Source of the DNA: JAAGZL01 sp050297535
GTDB taxonomy: Bacteria; Pseudomonadota; Gammaproteobacteria; Chromatiales; Chromatiaceae
Direction of reading: 5' to 3'
Assembly: GCA_050297535.1 (NCBI GenBank)
Contig: JBNKSV010000005.1
Coordinates: 20,542 to 84,541 of the forward strand
DNA length: 64,000 nucleotides
Below the pieces are notes generated by a model. That model was not told the DNA's origin. It did no database searches and saw only the letters and a list, made by a program, of their open reading frames with translations. This document shows, piece after piece, positions 1 to 8,785 of this stretch. The translations under genes were made by a program, and so were the position numbers. How positions within the stretch are numbered: position 1 is the first letter of the stretch; each line of letters starts with the position of its first letter.

Positions 1-1
1 A

Positions 2-295
2 CCAGACGCATGGGCCATATCCTTCCAGTCCCGCCTGGGCAAAAAGCAGTGGCTCAAACCCTATACCGATGAGACCCTGAAACAATGGGGTGCAGATGGC
101 GTAAAGGGCGTGCAGGTTATCTGCCCTGGATTTCCAACCGACTGCCTGGAGACCCTGGAAGAGATCGCAGTGGAAAATCGGGGTGTTTTTGTTGCGGCCG
201 GAGGTGGGGAATATGGCTATATACCGGCGCTGAATAGCTCGCCTGAGCATATGCAGGTATTGGCTGAGATTGTTCTTAAAACAGTCCGCAAATGA
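2..295 (+). CDS. hemH: Ferrochelatase, C-terminal part (5' truncated by window edge)
   Basis: Only the last 97 residues are present; the reading frame is open from base 2 and there is no start codon in the window. The product would insert Fe2+ into protoporphyrin IX, the last step of protoheme synthesis. The tail is typical of the family: FQSRLGKKQWLKPYTDETL near its start, then VQVICPGFPTDCLETLEEI, and a conserved ending around YIPALNSSPEH. The GTG at 110 is an internal codon, not the start. The gene ends just before a bidirectional hairpin that separates it from the convergent argG. Confidence 0.93.
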   Translation, partial: PDAWAISFQSRLGKKQWLKPYTDETLKQWGADGVKGVQVICPGFPTDCLETLEEIAVENRGVFVAAGGGEYGYIPALNSSPEHMQVLAEIVLKTVRK

Positions 296-335
296 ACGCT
301 AATAAACGCAAATGATTTAGTTAATTTGCGGACAA

Positions 336-363
336 AAAGGCCTGACCAACAGGCCAGGCCTTT
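336..363. terminator. Bidirectional rho-independent terminator between hemH and argG
   Basis: A 9-bp perfect stem (AAAGGCCTG pairing with CAGGCCTTT) encloses a 10-base loop. It has an A-run on its left and a short T-run on its right, so it can serve hemH on the plus strand and argG on the minus strand. Confidence 0.8.
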
Positions 364-383
364 ACCGTTTGCACAGCCTAGAC

Positions 384-1604
384 TTATTTACCCAACTTAG
401 CCGCTACCCTCAACCGCAAGGCATTGAGTTTAATAAACCCTTCGGCGTCTTTCTGATTGTAGGCCCCGGCATCGTCTTCAAAGGTTGCGATTGACTCATC
501 GAACAGGCTATTAGTCTCGGATTTACGCCCCATCACCATGACACTGCCTTTGTACAACTTAAGGCGTACCACGCCGTTCACCACCTGCTGGGTCTGGTCG
601 ATAGCGGCCTGCATCATAAGGCGCTCAGGGCTGAACCAGTAGCCGTTGTACACCAGGTTGGCGTAGCGCGGCATCAGCTCATCTTTTAGATGGGCGGCTT
701 CGCGATCAAGGGTCAGGGACTCCATGGCGCGATGGGCCTTGAGCATGATGGTGCCACCAGGGGTCTCATAACAACCGCGGGATTTCATGCCGACATAGCG
801 ATTCTCCACAATGTCGTCACGCCCGATACCGTTGGCGCCACCCAGTTCGTTCAGAGTGGCCAACACCGTTGCCGGGCTCATAGCCTTGCCGTCTATGGCC
901 ACAATATCGCCACACTCAAAGGTCAGTTCGATATAGGTCGGTTCATCCGGGGCTTGTTCCGGCGCTACGGTCCAGCGCCACATATCCGCAGATGGCTCTA
1001 CCCAAGGATCTTCCAGCTCATAGCCTTCATAGGAGATATGCAGCAGGTTGGCGTCCATGGAGTAAGGCGATTTCTTACCGGCACGCTTCATCTCCACCGG
1101 AATATTGTGCTTCTCGGCATATGCCATCAGCTTCTCGCGTGACAGCAGGTCCCACTCGCGCCAGGGGGCGATGACCTTTACGTCAGGTTTCAGGGCATAG
1201 GCACCCAGTTCGAAGCGTACTTGATCGTTGCCCTTGCCGGTGGCACCGTGAGAAATAGCATCGGCGCCGGTCTCGTTGGCGATCTCGATCAGACGTTTAG
1301 CAATCAGGGGGCGGGCGATGGAGGTTCCGAGCAGATATTCGCCCTCATAGACGGCATTGGCACGGAACATGGGAAAGACATAGTCGCGCACAAACTCTTC
1401 GCGCAGATCATCTATATAGATCTCTTTGACCCCAGCGGCCTGCGCCTTGGCCCGGGCCGGCTCCACCTCTTCGCCCTGGCCGATATCGGCGGTAAATGTC
1501 ACCACCTCGCAGCCGTACTCTTCCTGCAACCACCGGAGGATGATGGAAGTATCCAACCCCCCCGAATAGGCCAACACCACTTTGTTTACGCCGGACTTAG
1601 ACAT
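384..1604 (-). CDS. argG: Argininosuccinate synthase
   Basis: Joins citrulline and aspartate with ATP to give argininosuccinate, the penultimate step of arginine synthesis, in the cytoplasm. The 406-residue protein has the family's usual length. The ATP pyrophosphatase P-loop SGGLDTS is at residues 14-20 and the conserved ATGKGNDQVRFE block at 121-132. The ATG at 1604 is preferred over an in-frame codon nine residues upstream because GGGAG lies at a suitable distance before it and because known ArgG proteins begin just before the VVLAYSGG strand. It stands alone, with no other arg genes beside it; its own promoter lies between it and the upstream ATPase gene. Confidence 0.96.
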   Translation of the reverse strand: MSKSGVNKVVLAYSGGLDTSIILRWLQEEYGCEVVTFTADIGQGEEVEPARAKAQAAGVKEIYIDDLREEFVRDYVFPMFRANAVYEGEYLLGTSIARPLIAKRLIEIANETGADAISHGATGKGNDQVRFELGAYALKPDVKVIAPWREWDLLSREKLMAYAEKHNIPVEMKRAGKKSPYSMDANLLHISYEGYELEDPWVEPSADMWRWTVAPEQAPDEPTYIELTFECGDIVAIDGKAMSPATVLATLNELGGANGIGRDDIVENRYVGMKSRGCYETPGGTIMLKAHRAMESLTLDREAAHLKDELMPRYANLVYNGYWFSPERLMMQAAIDQTQQVVNGVVRLKLYKGSVMVMGRKSETNSLFDESIATFEDDAGAYNQKDAEGFIKLNALRLRVAAKLGK

Positions 1605-1648
1605 TAAACTTGCTCCCGAATCTGGACTCATATGCTGGAAAAGCGGCC

Positions 1649-1674
1649 ATTATATAGCAAATGCCAAATGGCAT
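1649..1674 (-). promoter_or_regulatory. Putative argG promoter with adjacent 14-bp palindrome
   Basis: On the minus strand a TATAAT hexamer (1649-1654) lies 44 bases before the argG ATG. Immediately upstream is the perfect palindrome ATGCCATTTGGCAT (1661-1674), placed where a regulator could cover the spacer and -35 region. No good -35 hexamer is visible. It does not look like an ArgR box, which is an AT-rich pair of TGAATAATCATTCA-like sites. Regulation is inferred from position only. Confidence 0.4.
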
Positions 1675-1715
1675 GGGAGTTAGGAAGGGGTTTTCTATCT
1701 GAATATCAGCGAAAA

Positions 1716-3398
1716 TTAACGCTCTTGGCGGCGCCACTTCTTCACTATGGCATCCACATCCAGATCATCCACACCCAACTGCCACTTCGCGTAGAAATCC
1801 ACATCTTCACTGTTGGGGGTAGGATCAGGCGCCTGCATCTGGAATCTGGTGGCAACCGGTACAGACTCACCCAAAGCAAGGGCCTCACCGCGGGACAGGG
1901 TGGATAGGATATTGGTGAGATTGGCCTCGGCATCCGGCACTAAATCCCTGATGTACTGCTGATCATCCGGATTAGTCATGCGGAAACAGATAAAGCTGCC
2001 ACACTGGGCCAACACCGTCTCCGAAAGCTCATGCGGGCGCTGGCTGACCACCATAAGCCCCACCCCGTATTTGCGTCCCTCTTTAGCGATACGCTCCATG
2101 GAACGGCGGGTACCCTCATATTGGGTGCCATGGGCACGCGGGATATATGCATGGGCCTCTTCACACACCAGAAGAATGGGAAAGTCTCTGGACTGGGAGT
2201 TCCAGTAGTTCATCTCAAACGCCAGACGTCCAATCTGGGCAGATACAGTAGGGCGCACATCAAACGGCACCGAGCTAAAGTCAATCACGCTGATCTGGCT
2301 CTTGGGGACCGACAGACCTACAAATTCCCGTAGTAGATCTACCAGGGAATCAGACGATCTACGCCGCAGAGGCCTGAACAGGAAGTCATAACGGACATCG
2401 TTCATGCGACTTTGTAGCTTGATAAGAAACTCATCGAACTGCCCGAACAACGGACCCTTGGTCTTGCCAAAATCCAGGGTCTGTTCGTTGGCCCGCTTGA
2501 ACTGGTCAAAAAGTTCATCCAGAGGAAAGTAGAGTGGCGAATCGATGGATATCTGGGATGGAGGTATATTGGGATTCGCCTTCTTTCTCAGTTCATGCAC
2601 CACCTCGCGCAGATAGGCGATCTGGATGGTAGAGCCGTCATCTTCCCGGTCGATCAATAAATCCACCAGCTCAGCAAAAGTAAGAAGCCAGTATGGTATC
2701 TCAAGCTCTCGTGCATCCAGGGCCTGCACTATACTTCTCTTGAAGGCGGTATTCCTCTGACCATCCTGGCTGGTCCACACATATTCACCATGGATGTCTA
2801 GAATGATGATGTGGGCCTTAGGCATAACAGCGATTGCACGCTGAATGATATTGGCCACGCCCCAGGATTTCCCGGAACCGGATTGCCCCAGAACCGCCAC
2901 ATGCCTGCCAAACATAACCGATGGGTCAAGGCATACCCGCATTGATGGATGGCTCGGCAGATATCCCAGGTTAAACCCCTTAGAGCGAAACTTCTCGAAC
3001 ATTACCCCGACCTGTCCGCTGGACATGACGTGTACCTCAGCCCCAGGCACTGGAAATATGCCCAGACCACGCTCAAACATGCCGTCTTCATTGATCTCGC
3101 CTACAGGAGTAAGGGAAAGTTTTCCTTTCCTTACCGGGCGCTTGACACTCCGCTCTCCATCCTGGCCTAGCGTGACCTTGATCTCCGTCTCATCCTCGCT
3201 GGCGTTTGTCACCAACGCTATGATCTGTATATCGCGATCCTTGATGCGCACATAAGATCCGACCTGGCCTACCCTTATCTCATCACCTCCAACCAACAGC
3301 AGAGGGAACCCATCTTCAATATCTATCGTAAGAGTAGCGAACATACCGCTCTCACGAACTTCGGTAAGACGCCCTATCAATGTTGTTGTTTTTGCCAT
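1716..3398 (-). CDS. HerA-type ATP-binding protein (DUF87, HerA/FtsK superfamily)
   Basis: A 560-residue hexameric ATPase-type protein. An N-terminal beta-rich region (about 1-120) resembles the HAS-barrel of HerA. Walker A is GQSGSGKS (171-178), followed by a conserved DIHGEY (201-206), and Walker B is LLVCEEAHAYIP (409-420). HerA proteins translocate DNA, in archaea with the nuclease NurA during end resection; bacterial relatives are poorly characterised. No nurA-like nuclease is next to it, so its partner is unknown. The start at 3398 has AAGGTG ahead of it and removes a 16-residue extension unlike the family. Calling it a DNA translocase is inference from family. Confidence 0.8.
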   Translation of the reverse strand: MAKTTTLIGRLTEVRESGMFATLTIDIEDGFPLLLVGGDEIRVGQVGSYVRIKDRDIQIIALVTNASEDETEIKVTLGQDGERSVKRPVRKGKLSLTPVGEINEDGMFERGLGIFPVPGAEVHVMSSGQVGVMFEKFRSKGFNLGYLPSHPSMRVCLDPSVMFGRHVAVLGQSGSGKSWGVANIIQRAIAVMPKAHIIILDIHGEYVWTSQDGQRNTAFKRSIVQALDARELEIPYWLLTFAELVDLLIDREDDGSTIQIAYLREVVHELRKKANPNIPPSQISIDSPLYFPLDELFDQFKRANEQTLDFGKTKGPLFGQFDEFLIKLQSRMNDVRYDFLFRPLRRRSSDSLVDLLREFVGLSVPKSQISVIDFSSVPFDVRPTVSAQIGRLAFEMNYWNSQSRDFPILLVCEEAHAYIPRAHGTQYEGTRRSMERIAKEGRKYGVGLMVVSQRPHELSETVLAQCGSFICFRMTNPDDQQYIRDLVPDAEANLTNILSTLSRGEALALGESVPVATRFQMQAPDPTPNSEDVDFYAKWQLGVDDLDVDAIVKKWRRQER

Positions 3399-3556
3399 GT
3401 TTTTATTCACCTTGGTTGGGCAGAGAGATAAATTTAAGACAACCAACTGTTATGATAATAATTTTAAGGATACCCCAGATAACCAGCCGGTTATGTGAAC
3501 ACAATCAATATTAGCATCTAGAAACCAAGCTTACCTAAATAACCAGCGATAACAAA

Positions 3557-3581
3557 AAAGGCCCCTCACTGAGGGGCCTTT
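3557..3581 (-). terminator. Rho-independent terminator of mlaA
   Basis: An 11-bp stem (AAAGGCCCCTC with GAGGGGCCTTT) has a 3-base loop. Read on the minus strand it is followed by a T-rich run (TTTTTTGTT when the stem end is included). It sits 24 bases past the mlaA stop codon. Confidence 0.88.
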
Positions 3582-3604
3582 GGCATAGTAGCTGCTGCGA
3601 AAAC

Positions 3605-4333
3605 TTACTCAATAATACCTTCGTCAAACTGGATGTTTCCATCATCAACATCGCTCACACGCTTCTGTATATAGGCATCACGAATAAATTCATACTTATC
3701 CAGTGCAGCCTCTTCCACGATATTGGTGGCACCCAACAGATCTGCGCGCTTATCAACGGCCCGCAGCACATAGGTGGTGTTTCTTACCCTTACCGGCTCT
3801 ATGTAGGTAACTGGATCGGTAAACCAATCTACGACCGTACCGATAGCATCACGACCACCGCTTGGTCCGAAGATCGGCAGCACGATGTACGGGCCATGCC
3901 CCACACCCCAGTACCCAAGGGTCTGCCCAAAATCCTCACCATGCTTTTCAAGATTCATATTGCTGGCTACGTCGATAAAGCCAAGAATACCTATGGTACT
4001 GTTGACCACGATCCTACCAACATCGGAAGCAGATCTCTTCAGCTTGAACTGGAGCAGGTTATTTATGGCAGAACCGACATCATCCAGGTTGGAGAAGAAG
4101 TTGCTGATACCTTTGTCAACAGGCGCAGGCATGACAGCGCGATACCCCTTGGCCAGCGGCTTCATTAATACCTTGTCCAGTATCTCATTGAACTCGAACA
4201 TTACCCTGTTGAACCCCTCAAGCGGATCCCTCGGGTCGTTATAGCCGTTGGTACTGGCACAGCCGGCAAGGGCCACAATAGCCACAGTCACCAGCGTTAC
4301 CTTCAACTTTTTAACAAGATTCCCTCGCGCCAT
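3605..4333 (-). CDS. mlaA: MlaA/VacJ family outer-membrane lipoprotein
   Basis: Outer-membrane component of the Mla system, which removes mislocalised phospholipid from the outer leaflet and passes it to periplasmic MlaC. The 242-residue protein begins with a lipoprotein signal peptide; the lipobox LAGC puts the acylated cysteine at residue 25. The conserved DPLEGFNRVMFEFNE block follows at about 36-50, and GHGPYIVLPIFGPS lies mid-protein, both diagnostic for MlaA. It is a single gene here with its own terminator; the mlaBCDEF genes are not in the window. The acidic C-terminal tail is the least conserved part. Confidence 0.94.
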   Translation of the reverse strand: MARGNLVKKLKVTLVTVAIVALAGCASTNGYNDPRDPLEGFNRVMFEFNEILDKVLMKPLAKGYRAVMPAPVDKGISNFFSNLDDVGSAINNLLQFKLKRSASDVGRIVVNSTIGILGFIDVASNMNLEKHGEDFGQTLGYWGVGHGPYIVLPIFGPSGGRDAIGTVVDWFTDPVTYIEPVRVRNTTYVLRAVDKRADLLGATNIVEEAALDKYEFIRDAYIQKRVSDVDDGNIQFDEGIIE

Positions 4334-4739
4334 CTTTTTATCCTTCCGATTTATTAAAACACACGGGAAGCCGGGCCTTGTATCGGCAATGATCGCCCCT
4401 CCCCATACAAAAATACAACAAGTCTCCAGAATGATACACCAGCTATCGCAATCTTGATAGTATCCAACACGATTTTTTTAATCTTTCACATACTACCCTG
4501 CTAGCAAACCAGAATCAGCTGCCAGGGTACTATCGGCATCCGTAGGGAATTATTTAACATTTTTTTACCGTACACAATGCATCATCACTAAGGAATAAAT
4601 ATCCCTAACAAACACCATACGAAACAGCGAGATACACCAACAGATCCCCACGGCCCGCGGGTAGGCATTTACATATACCAACATAGCCCCAAACAAAACA
4701 GATTCGAAATAACGCCATGCATGCTTTATCCTATTTTGC
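4334..4739. other. Intergenic region between mlaA and rnt, no gene recognised
   Basis: About 400 AT-rich bases between divergent genes, presumably holding both promoters. Short reading frames here have no family resemblance or ribosome site. No strong palindrome or clear sigma70 hexamer pair was found. Confidence 0.6.
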
Positions 4740-5378
4740 ATGAACAAGACTGACTATAACCCTGATATCGCCACAAGATTTCGTGGCTTCCTGCCTGTTG
4801 TGGTAGACGTAGAAACAGGCGGGTTCGATGCCGACAAAGACGCCTTATTAGAGATTGCGGCAGTTACCGTCAAAATGGATTCTTCAGGTGCCTTGTATCC
4901 AGCAGAGACCGTATCTTGCCACGTTGAGCCGTTTCCCGGCGCGAACATGGACCCAAAAGCCCTGGCCTTCACCGGCATAGACCCCCACCATCCATTTCGT
5001 AATGCCATGCCGGAAAAAGATGCCCTACACCATATCTCCGACCCGGTCCGTAAGGCCGTAAAGGCCAGCGGTTGCAACAGGGCTATCCTGGTCGGACACA
5101 ACGCCTTCTTTGACCTGGGATTCATTAACGCAGCCGCAAAACGCTGCGGATACAAGCGCAACCCGTTTCACCCGTTCAGCACCTTCGATACCGTATCCCT
5201 AGCCGGACTGGCGTACGGCCAGACGGTACTGTCTAAGGCAGCGGAGGCAGCCGGCATAGAATGGAGCAACAGCAAGGCCCACTCAGCCATCTATGACGCA
5301 GAAAAGACCGCCGAGCTATTCTGTACTATCGTCAACCGGTGGCAAGAACGGTTCCCAGAGCAACCCTGGGATACATAA
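4740..5378 (+). CDS. rnt: Ribonuclease T
   Basis: A 3'-5' exoribonuclease of the DEDDh family that trims the 3' ends of tRNA (end turnover) and of 5S and 23S rRNA. The 212-residue length is normal. The five catalytic residues are all visible, as I recall at the same numbers as in E. coli RNase T: D23 and E25 in VDVETGG, D125 in GHNAFFDLGF, and H181 and D186 in AHSAIYDAEKT. The gene is transcribed alone, convergent with the amidotransferase gene that follows. Confidence 0.95.
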   Translation: MNKTDYNPDIATRFRGFLPVVVDVETGGFDADKDALLEIAAVTVKMDSSGALYPAETVSCHVEPFPGANMDPKALAFTGIDPHHPFRNAMPEKDALHHISDPVRKAVKASGCNRAILVGHNAFFDLGFINAAAKRCGYKRNPFHPFSTFDTVSLAGLAYGQTVLSKAAEAAGIEWSNSKAHSAIYDAEKTAELFCTIVNRWQERFPEQPWDT

Positions 5379-5398
5379 ATATTTCTGTAGTATTTATG
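5374..5398. terminator. AT-rich hairpin between convergent genes
   Basis: CATAAATA pairs with TATTTATG around a 9-base loop, overlapping the rnt stop codon and just before the end of the convergent gene. It is AT-rich and has no T-run, so termination is only suggested by position. Confidence 0.35.
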
Positions 5399-5404
5399 CA
5401 ACAT

Positions 5405-7192
5405 TTAATAGCTGCGTGCATCCACGTTGCGTTGCAGCCACAACTCCAGCGAAGCCAAGTGCCACAATTTACTCCCCTGCAGACGGGTTAGATGCATCTC
5501 CGGGGCCGAGAACAGCATGTCCACATAGGCCTGAGAGTATATTCCACGCTCGCGACAGGCTTGGGATTCCAGGATTGACCGCATGAACTCCAGAAAATCC
5601 CCTCGCACATATTTCAGCGCCGGCATGGGGAAGTAGCCCTTGGGGCGATCAATCACCGCATCTGGCAACAATCCACGGGCCATGGCCTTGAGGGGATACT
5701 TACCGCCATCCCGCAACTTCAATTCCGGCGGACATTGAGCGGCCAACTCCACCAATTCATGGTCCAGAAACGGCACCCGCGCCTCCAGACCCCAGGCCAT
5801 GGTCATGTTATCCACCCGCTTTACGGGATCGTCCACTATTAAGGTGGTGACATCCAGGTGTAGTACGGCGTCCATAAAGCTATCGGACTGAGACTCGGCC
5901 AACAGTCTAGCTACAAGATCAGAACTATAATCATCACCCCTGAACTCCGGTTGCACCAGGTGACGGAACTCTTCGTGGTCGCGATCAAAATAGTTACGGG
6001 CAAAACGCTGTAACGGCGCACCCTCTGTCTCAGCCTGCATGCGCGGATACCAGAAGTAGCCACCGAACACCTCATCCGCGCCTTGCCCCGACTGCACCAC
6101 CTTCACCTCTTTGGAAACCTGCTCTCCCAGTAGATAGAAGGCTACGGCGTCCTGACCAAACATAGGCTCAGCCATGCAATCCACTGCCTCCGGCAGTCGC
6201 TGTAATACCTCATCATTTGGTATATGAAACTTTCTGTGTTTGGTGCCATAACGTTCTACTACCTGATCCGAGTACTCGAACTCACTCCCCTTCTCCCCAG
6301 GATGGTCCTCAAACCCCACAGAAAAGGTACGCAGATCAGATACCCCAGCCTCCGCCAGCAACGCCACCAATAGACTAGAATCTAGCCCGCCTGATAACAG
6401 CACACCCACCGGCACATCCGAGATTTCACTACGCCGCTTCACCGCCATACGCAGGGACGAGTGTATGGCATCCAGCCATTCGGCGTCGCTCACCGGGCGG
6501 TCAGGGCGGGTTGCCGCAAGAGTCCAGTAGGTCCACTCTCTCTGACCGCCGCCGGCGCCTATCAACATACAGTGGCCCGGAGCCAGCTTACGTACACCCT
6601 TGAGGATAGTGCGAGGTGCAGGGACCACAGCATGCAGTGTAAACAGATGATGCAGCGCTACTGGGTCGATAGAACAATCCACCCCGCCTGCCGCCAACAG
6701 GGCCTGCGTATTGGATGCAAAACGAAATCCGCACGTATCCTGAGTGTAGTAGAGCGGTTTTATCCCCAACCGGTCCCGCGCCAAAAACAGGTTGCGTTTC
6801 CGCTCGTCCCAGATAGCGAAGGCAAACATGCCGTGCAAGCGTTGGACGCACTCCTCGCCCCAAGCACGCCAAGCCTTCAAAATAACTTCGGTATCGCCAT
6901 CAGAAAAAAAATGATAGCCAAGACCGAGCAATTCCTTGCGCAGATCTGGATAATTATAAATGGACCCGTTGAACACCAACGCCAAGCCCAGCTCCTGATC
7001 CACCATCGGCTGATTGGCGTGTTCGGAAAGATCAATGACAGAGAGACGGCGATGCCCAAAGGCCAACGGGCCATCACTAAACCTGCCCTCATGGTCGGGC
7101 CCGCGCCGTTCCAGCTGCCTGATCATACGTCCCAAGACATCAGGGCTCGGAGCGCCCCCATCCAATCTTAGTTCACCGCAGATTCCACACAT
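5405..7192 (-). CDS. Asparagine-synthetase-like amidotransferase, probably N-acetylglutaminylglutamine amidotransferase
   Basis: A 595-residue class-II glutamine amidotransferase. The N-terminal nucleophile is Cys2 (MCGICGE), the glutaminase domain spans about 1-200, and the synthetase domain has the pyrophosphatase loop SGGLDSS at 267-273 and QSGQGADEVFGGYFWYP at 367-383. The MCGICGELR start, the VFNGSIYNY block, HAVVPAPRTIL and the QSGQGADE block match, as I recall them, the family that amidates the osmolyte N-acetylglutaminylglutamine (NAGGN) rather than ordinary AsnB. That enzyme is normally beside the NAGGN synthetase and a peptidase; neither is here, the neighbours being rnt and the rhamnose operon. 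A role in sugar or O-antigen amidation is an alternative. Confidence 0.72.
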   Translation of the reverse strand: MCGICGELRLDGGAPSPDVLGRMIRQLERRGPDHEGRFSDGPLAFGHRRLSVIDLSEHANQPMVDQELGLALVFNGSIYNYPDLRKELLGLGYHFFSDGDTEVILKAWRAWGEECVQRLHGMFAFAIWDERKRNLFLARDRLGIKPLYYTQDTCGFRFASNTQALLAAGGVDCSIDPVALHHLFTLHAVVPAPRTILKGVRKLAPGHCMLIGAGGGQREWTYWTLAATRPDRPVSDAEWLDAIHSSLRMAVKRRSEISDVPVGVLLSGGLDSSLLVALLAEAGVSDLRTFSVGFEDHPGEKGSEFEYSDQVVERYGTKHRKFHIPNDEVLQRLPEAVDCMAEPMFGQDAVAFYLLGEQVSKEVKVVQSGQGADEVFGGYFWYPRMQAETEGAPLQRFARNYFDRDHEEFRHLVQPEFRGDDYSSDLVARLLAESQSDSFMDAVLHLDVTTLIVDDPVKRVDNMTMAWGLEARVPFLDHELVELAAQCPPELKLRDGGKYPLKAMARGLLPDAVIDRPKGYFPMPALKYVRGDFLEFMRSILESQACRERGIYSQAYVDMLFSAPEMHLTRLQGSKLWHLASLELWLQRNVDARSY

Positions 7193-7353
7193 CCAAATTC
7201 AACCTGTCAAACTCTTCTTTAGATTTAGATATTCAGAGAATATCATTTTGGAATTTACAACCCATAAAAACCAAAAACATAGATAGATTCTTAGAAATTA
7301 TGCTGATATAGCGACGCACGCCTCAGCAACAAAATTGCAGCGCGAAGAACTTA

Positions 7354-7902
7354 TTAGGCAAAAACATCCGCCTCATCAAACAAACCACCTTGCATATCTT
7401 TTTCTGAAAGCAGCGGGTCAATATCTGTTGGCCAACGAATATCAAGAACTGGATCATTCCAGGCGATACACCTCTCATATCCAGGCGAATAGTAGTCCGT
7501 CGTTTTATATAGAAATTCTGCTTCATCACTGATTACAATAAATCCATGGGCAAACCCCTCCGGGATCCAGATTTGGCGTTTATTTTCCGCAGATAAAATA
7601 TCTCCAACCCACTTACCAAAGGTATGCGATGACCTTCTAACATCAACCGCCACATCAAACACCTCGCCTCGCACCACACGCACCAATTTCCCTTGCGCCT
7701 TAGGAGGCAGTTGGTAATGCAGCCCGCGTAAAACACCCTTTATAGATTTTGAATGGTTATCCTGTACAAAATCCACTTTTTGACCGATAGCATCTTCAAA
7801 CTTTCTTTGATTAAAACTCTCATAAAAAAAACCACGTTCGTCTTCAAAGATTCGCGGCTCTATCAACTTTACATCGGATATTTCCGTATCAATAATTTTC
7901 AT
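7354..7902 (-). CDS. rfbC: dTDP-4-dehydrorhamnose 3,5-epimerase
   Basis: Epimerises C3 and C5 of dTDP-4-keto-6-deoxyglucose, the third step to dTDP-L-rhamnose, in the cytoplasm. The 182-residue protein shows the RmlC cupin signature: the PRIFEDERGFFYESF block near the start, then LRGLHYQ with the catalytic histidine at residue 62, and WIPEGFAHGF. The ATG at 7902, preceded by GAAGAG, is preferred to a TTG five codons upstream. It overlaps the end of rfbA by 14 bases and is the last gene of the rfbBDAC operon. Confidence 0.95.
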   Translation of the reverse strand: MKIIDTEISDVKLIEPRIFEDERGFFYESFNQRKFEDAIGQKVDFVQDNHSKSIKGVLRGLHYQLPPKAQGKLVRVVRGEVFDVAVDVRRSSHTFGKWVGDILSAENKRQIWIPEGFAHGFIVISDEAEFLYKTTDYYSPGYERCIAWNDPVLDIRWPTDIDPLLSEKDMQGGLFDEADVFA

Positions 7903-8785
7903 ACTCTGACTCTTCAAACACTCGCATTAGATATTGTCCATAACCATTCTTTAACATCGGCTCCGCCAATTGCCCTAATTGCTGACCATCAATCCATTTT
8001 TGTCGAAACGCGATCTCTTCAGGACAAGCAATCTTTAACCCCTGGCGATGTTCAATCGTTTGCACAAACTGATGTGCCTCTACCATGCTTTCATGCGTAC
8101 CGGTATCTAGCCAGGCGTAGCCTCTACCCATACACTCGACAGACAAGGCGCCTTGTTGCAAATAGGTCTTATTCAGATCGGTGATCTCAAGCTCGCCTCG
8201 ATGTGACGGCTTAATCTGCTTCGCATATTCGACGGCGTGCCGATCATAAAAATAGAGGCCGGTAACCGCGTAGTTGGATTTAGGTTTTTCCGGCTTTTCC
8301 TCCAGACTTATCACCTTCCATTCACGATCAAACTCGGCAACACCATATCGCTCAGGATCCTTTACGTGGCAGGCAAAAATAGTGGCTCCCTCCCTCCGCT
8401 TGTCGGCAAACACAAGTCTTTCCTGTAGCGAATTGCCATAGAAAATATTATCACCAAGAACGAGGGCTGATGGTGATCCACCCAAGAAATCCTCCGCAAT
8501 AATAAATGCCTGGGCCAACCCATCCGGCGATGGCTGCACAGCGTATTGGATATCCAGACCCCACTGCGCCCCATTACCTAACAGGTCCTCAAAGCGCGAA
8601 ATATCCTGCGGCGTGGAAATAACCAGGATCTCTCGCAAACCAGCCAACATCAGCGTAGTCAGAGGATAGTAGATCATTGGCTTATCAAATATCGGAAGCA
8701 ACTGTTTTGATATAACCTTGGTTGCCGGATAAAGACGAGTACCGGAGCCTCCGGCAAGAATAATACCTTTTCGTACAATACTCAT
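7889..8785 (-). CDS. rfbA: Glucose-1-phosphate thymidylyltransferase
   Basis: Makes dTDP-glucose from dTTP and glucose-1-phosphate, the entry step of dTDP-L-rhamnose synthesis. The 298-residue length fits RmlA. The nucleotide-binding signature GGSGTRLYPAT lies near the N-terminus, followed by KPMIYYPL, and LVLGDNIFYG provides the metal-binding aspartate. Its start overlaps the rfbD stop by four bases (ATGA), which indicates translational coupling in the rhamnose operon. Confidence 0.97.
   Translation of the reverse strand: MSIVRKGIILAGGSGTRLYPATKVISKQLLPIFDKPMIYYPLTTLMLAGLREILVISTPQDISRFEDLLGNGAQWGLDIQYAVQPSPDGLAQAFIIAEDFLGGSPSALVLGDNIFYGNSLQERLVFADKRREGATIFACHVKDPERYGVAEFDREWKVISLEEKPEKPKSNYAVTGLYFYDRHAVEYAKQIKPSHRGELEITDLNKTYLQQGALSVECMGRGYAWLDTGTHESMVEAHQFVQTIEHRQGLKIACPEEIAFRQKWIDGQQLGQLAEPMLKNGYGQYLMRVFEESEYENY

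Noticed and set aside
4565..4747. 60-codon minus-strand frame in the mlaA-rnt gap
   Set aside because: Overlaps the rnt start, has no ribosome site and no recognisable family.
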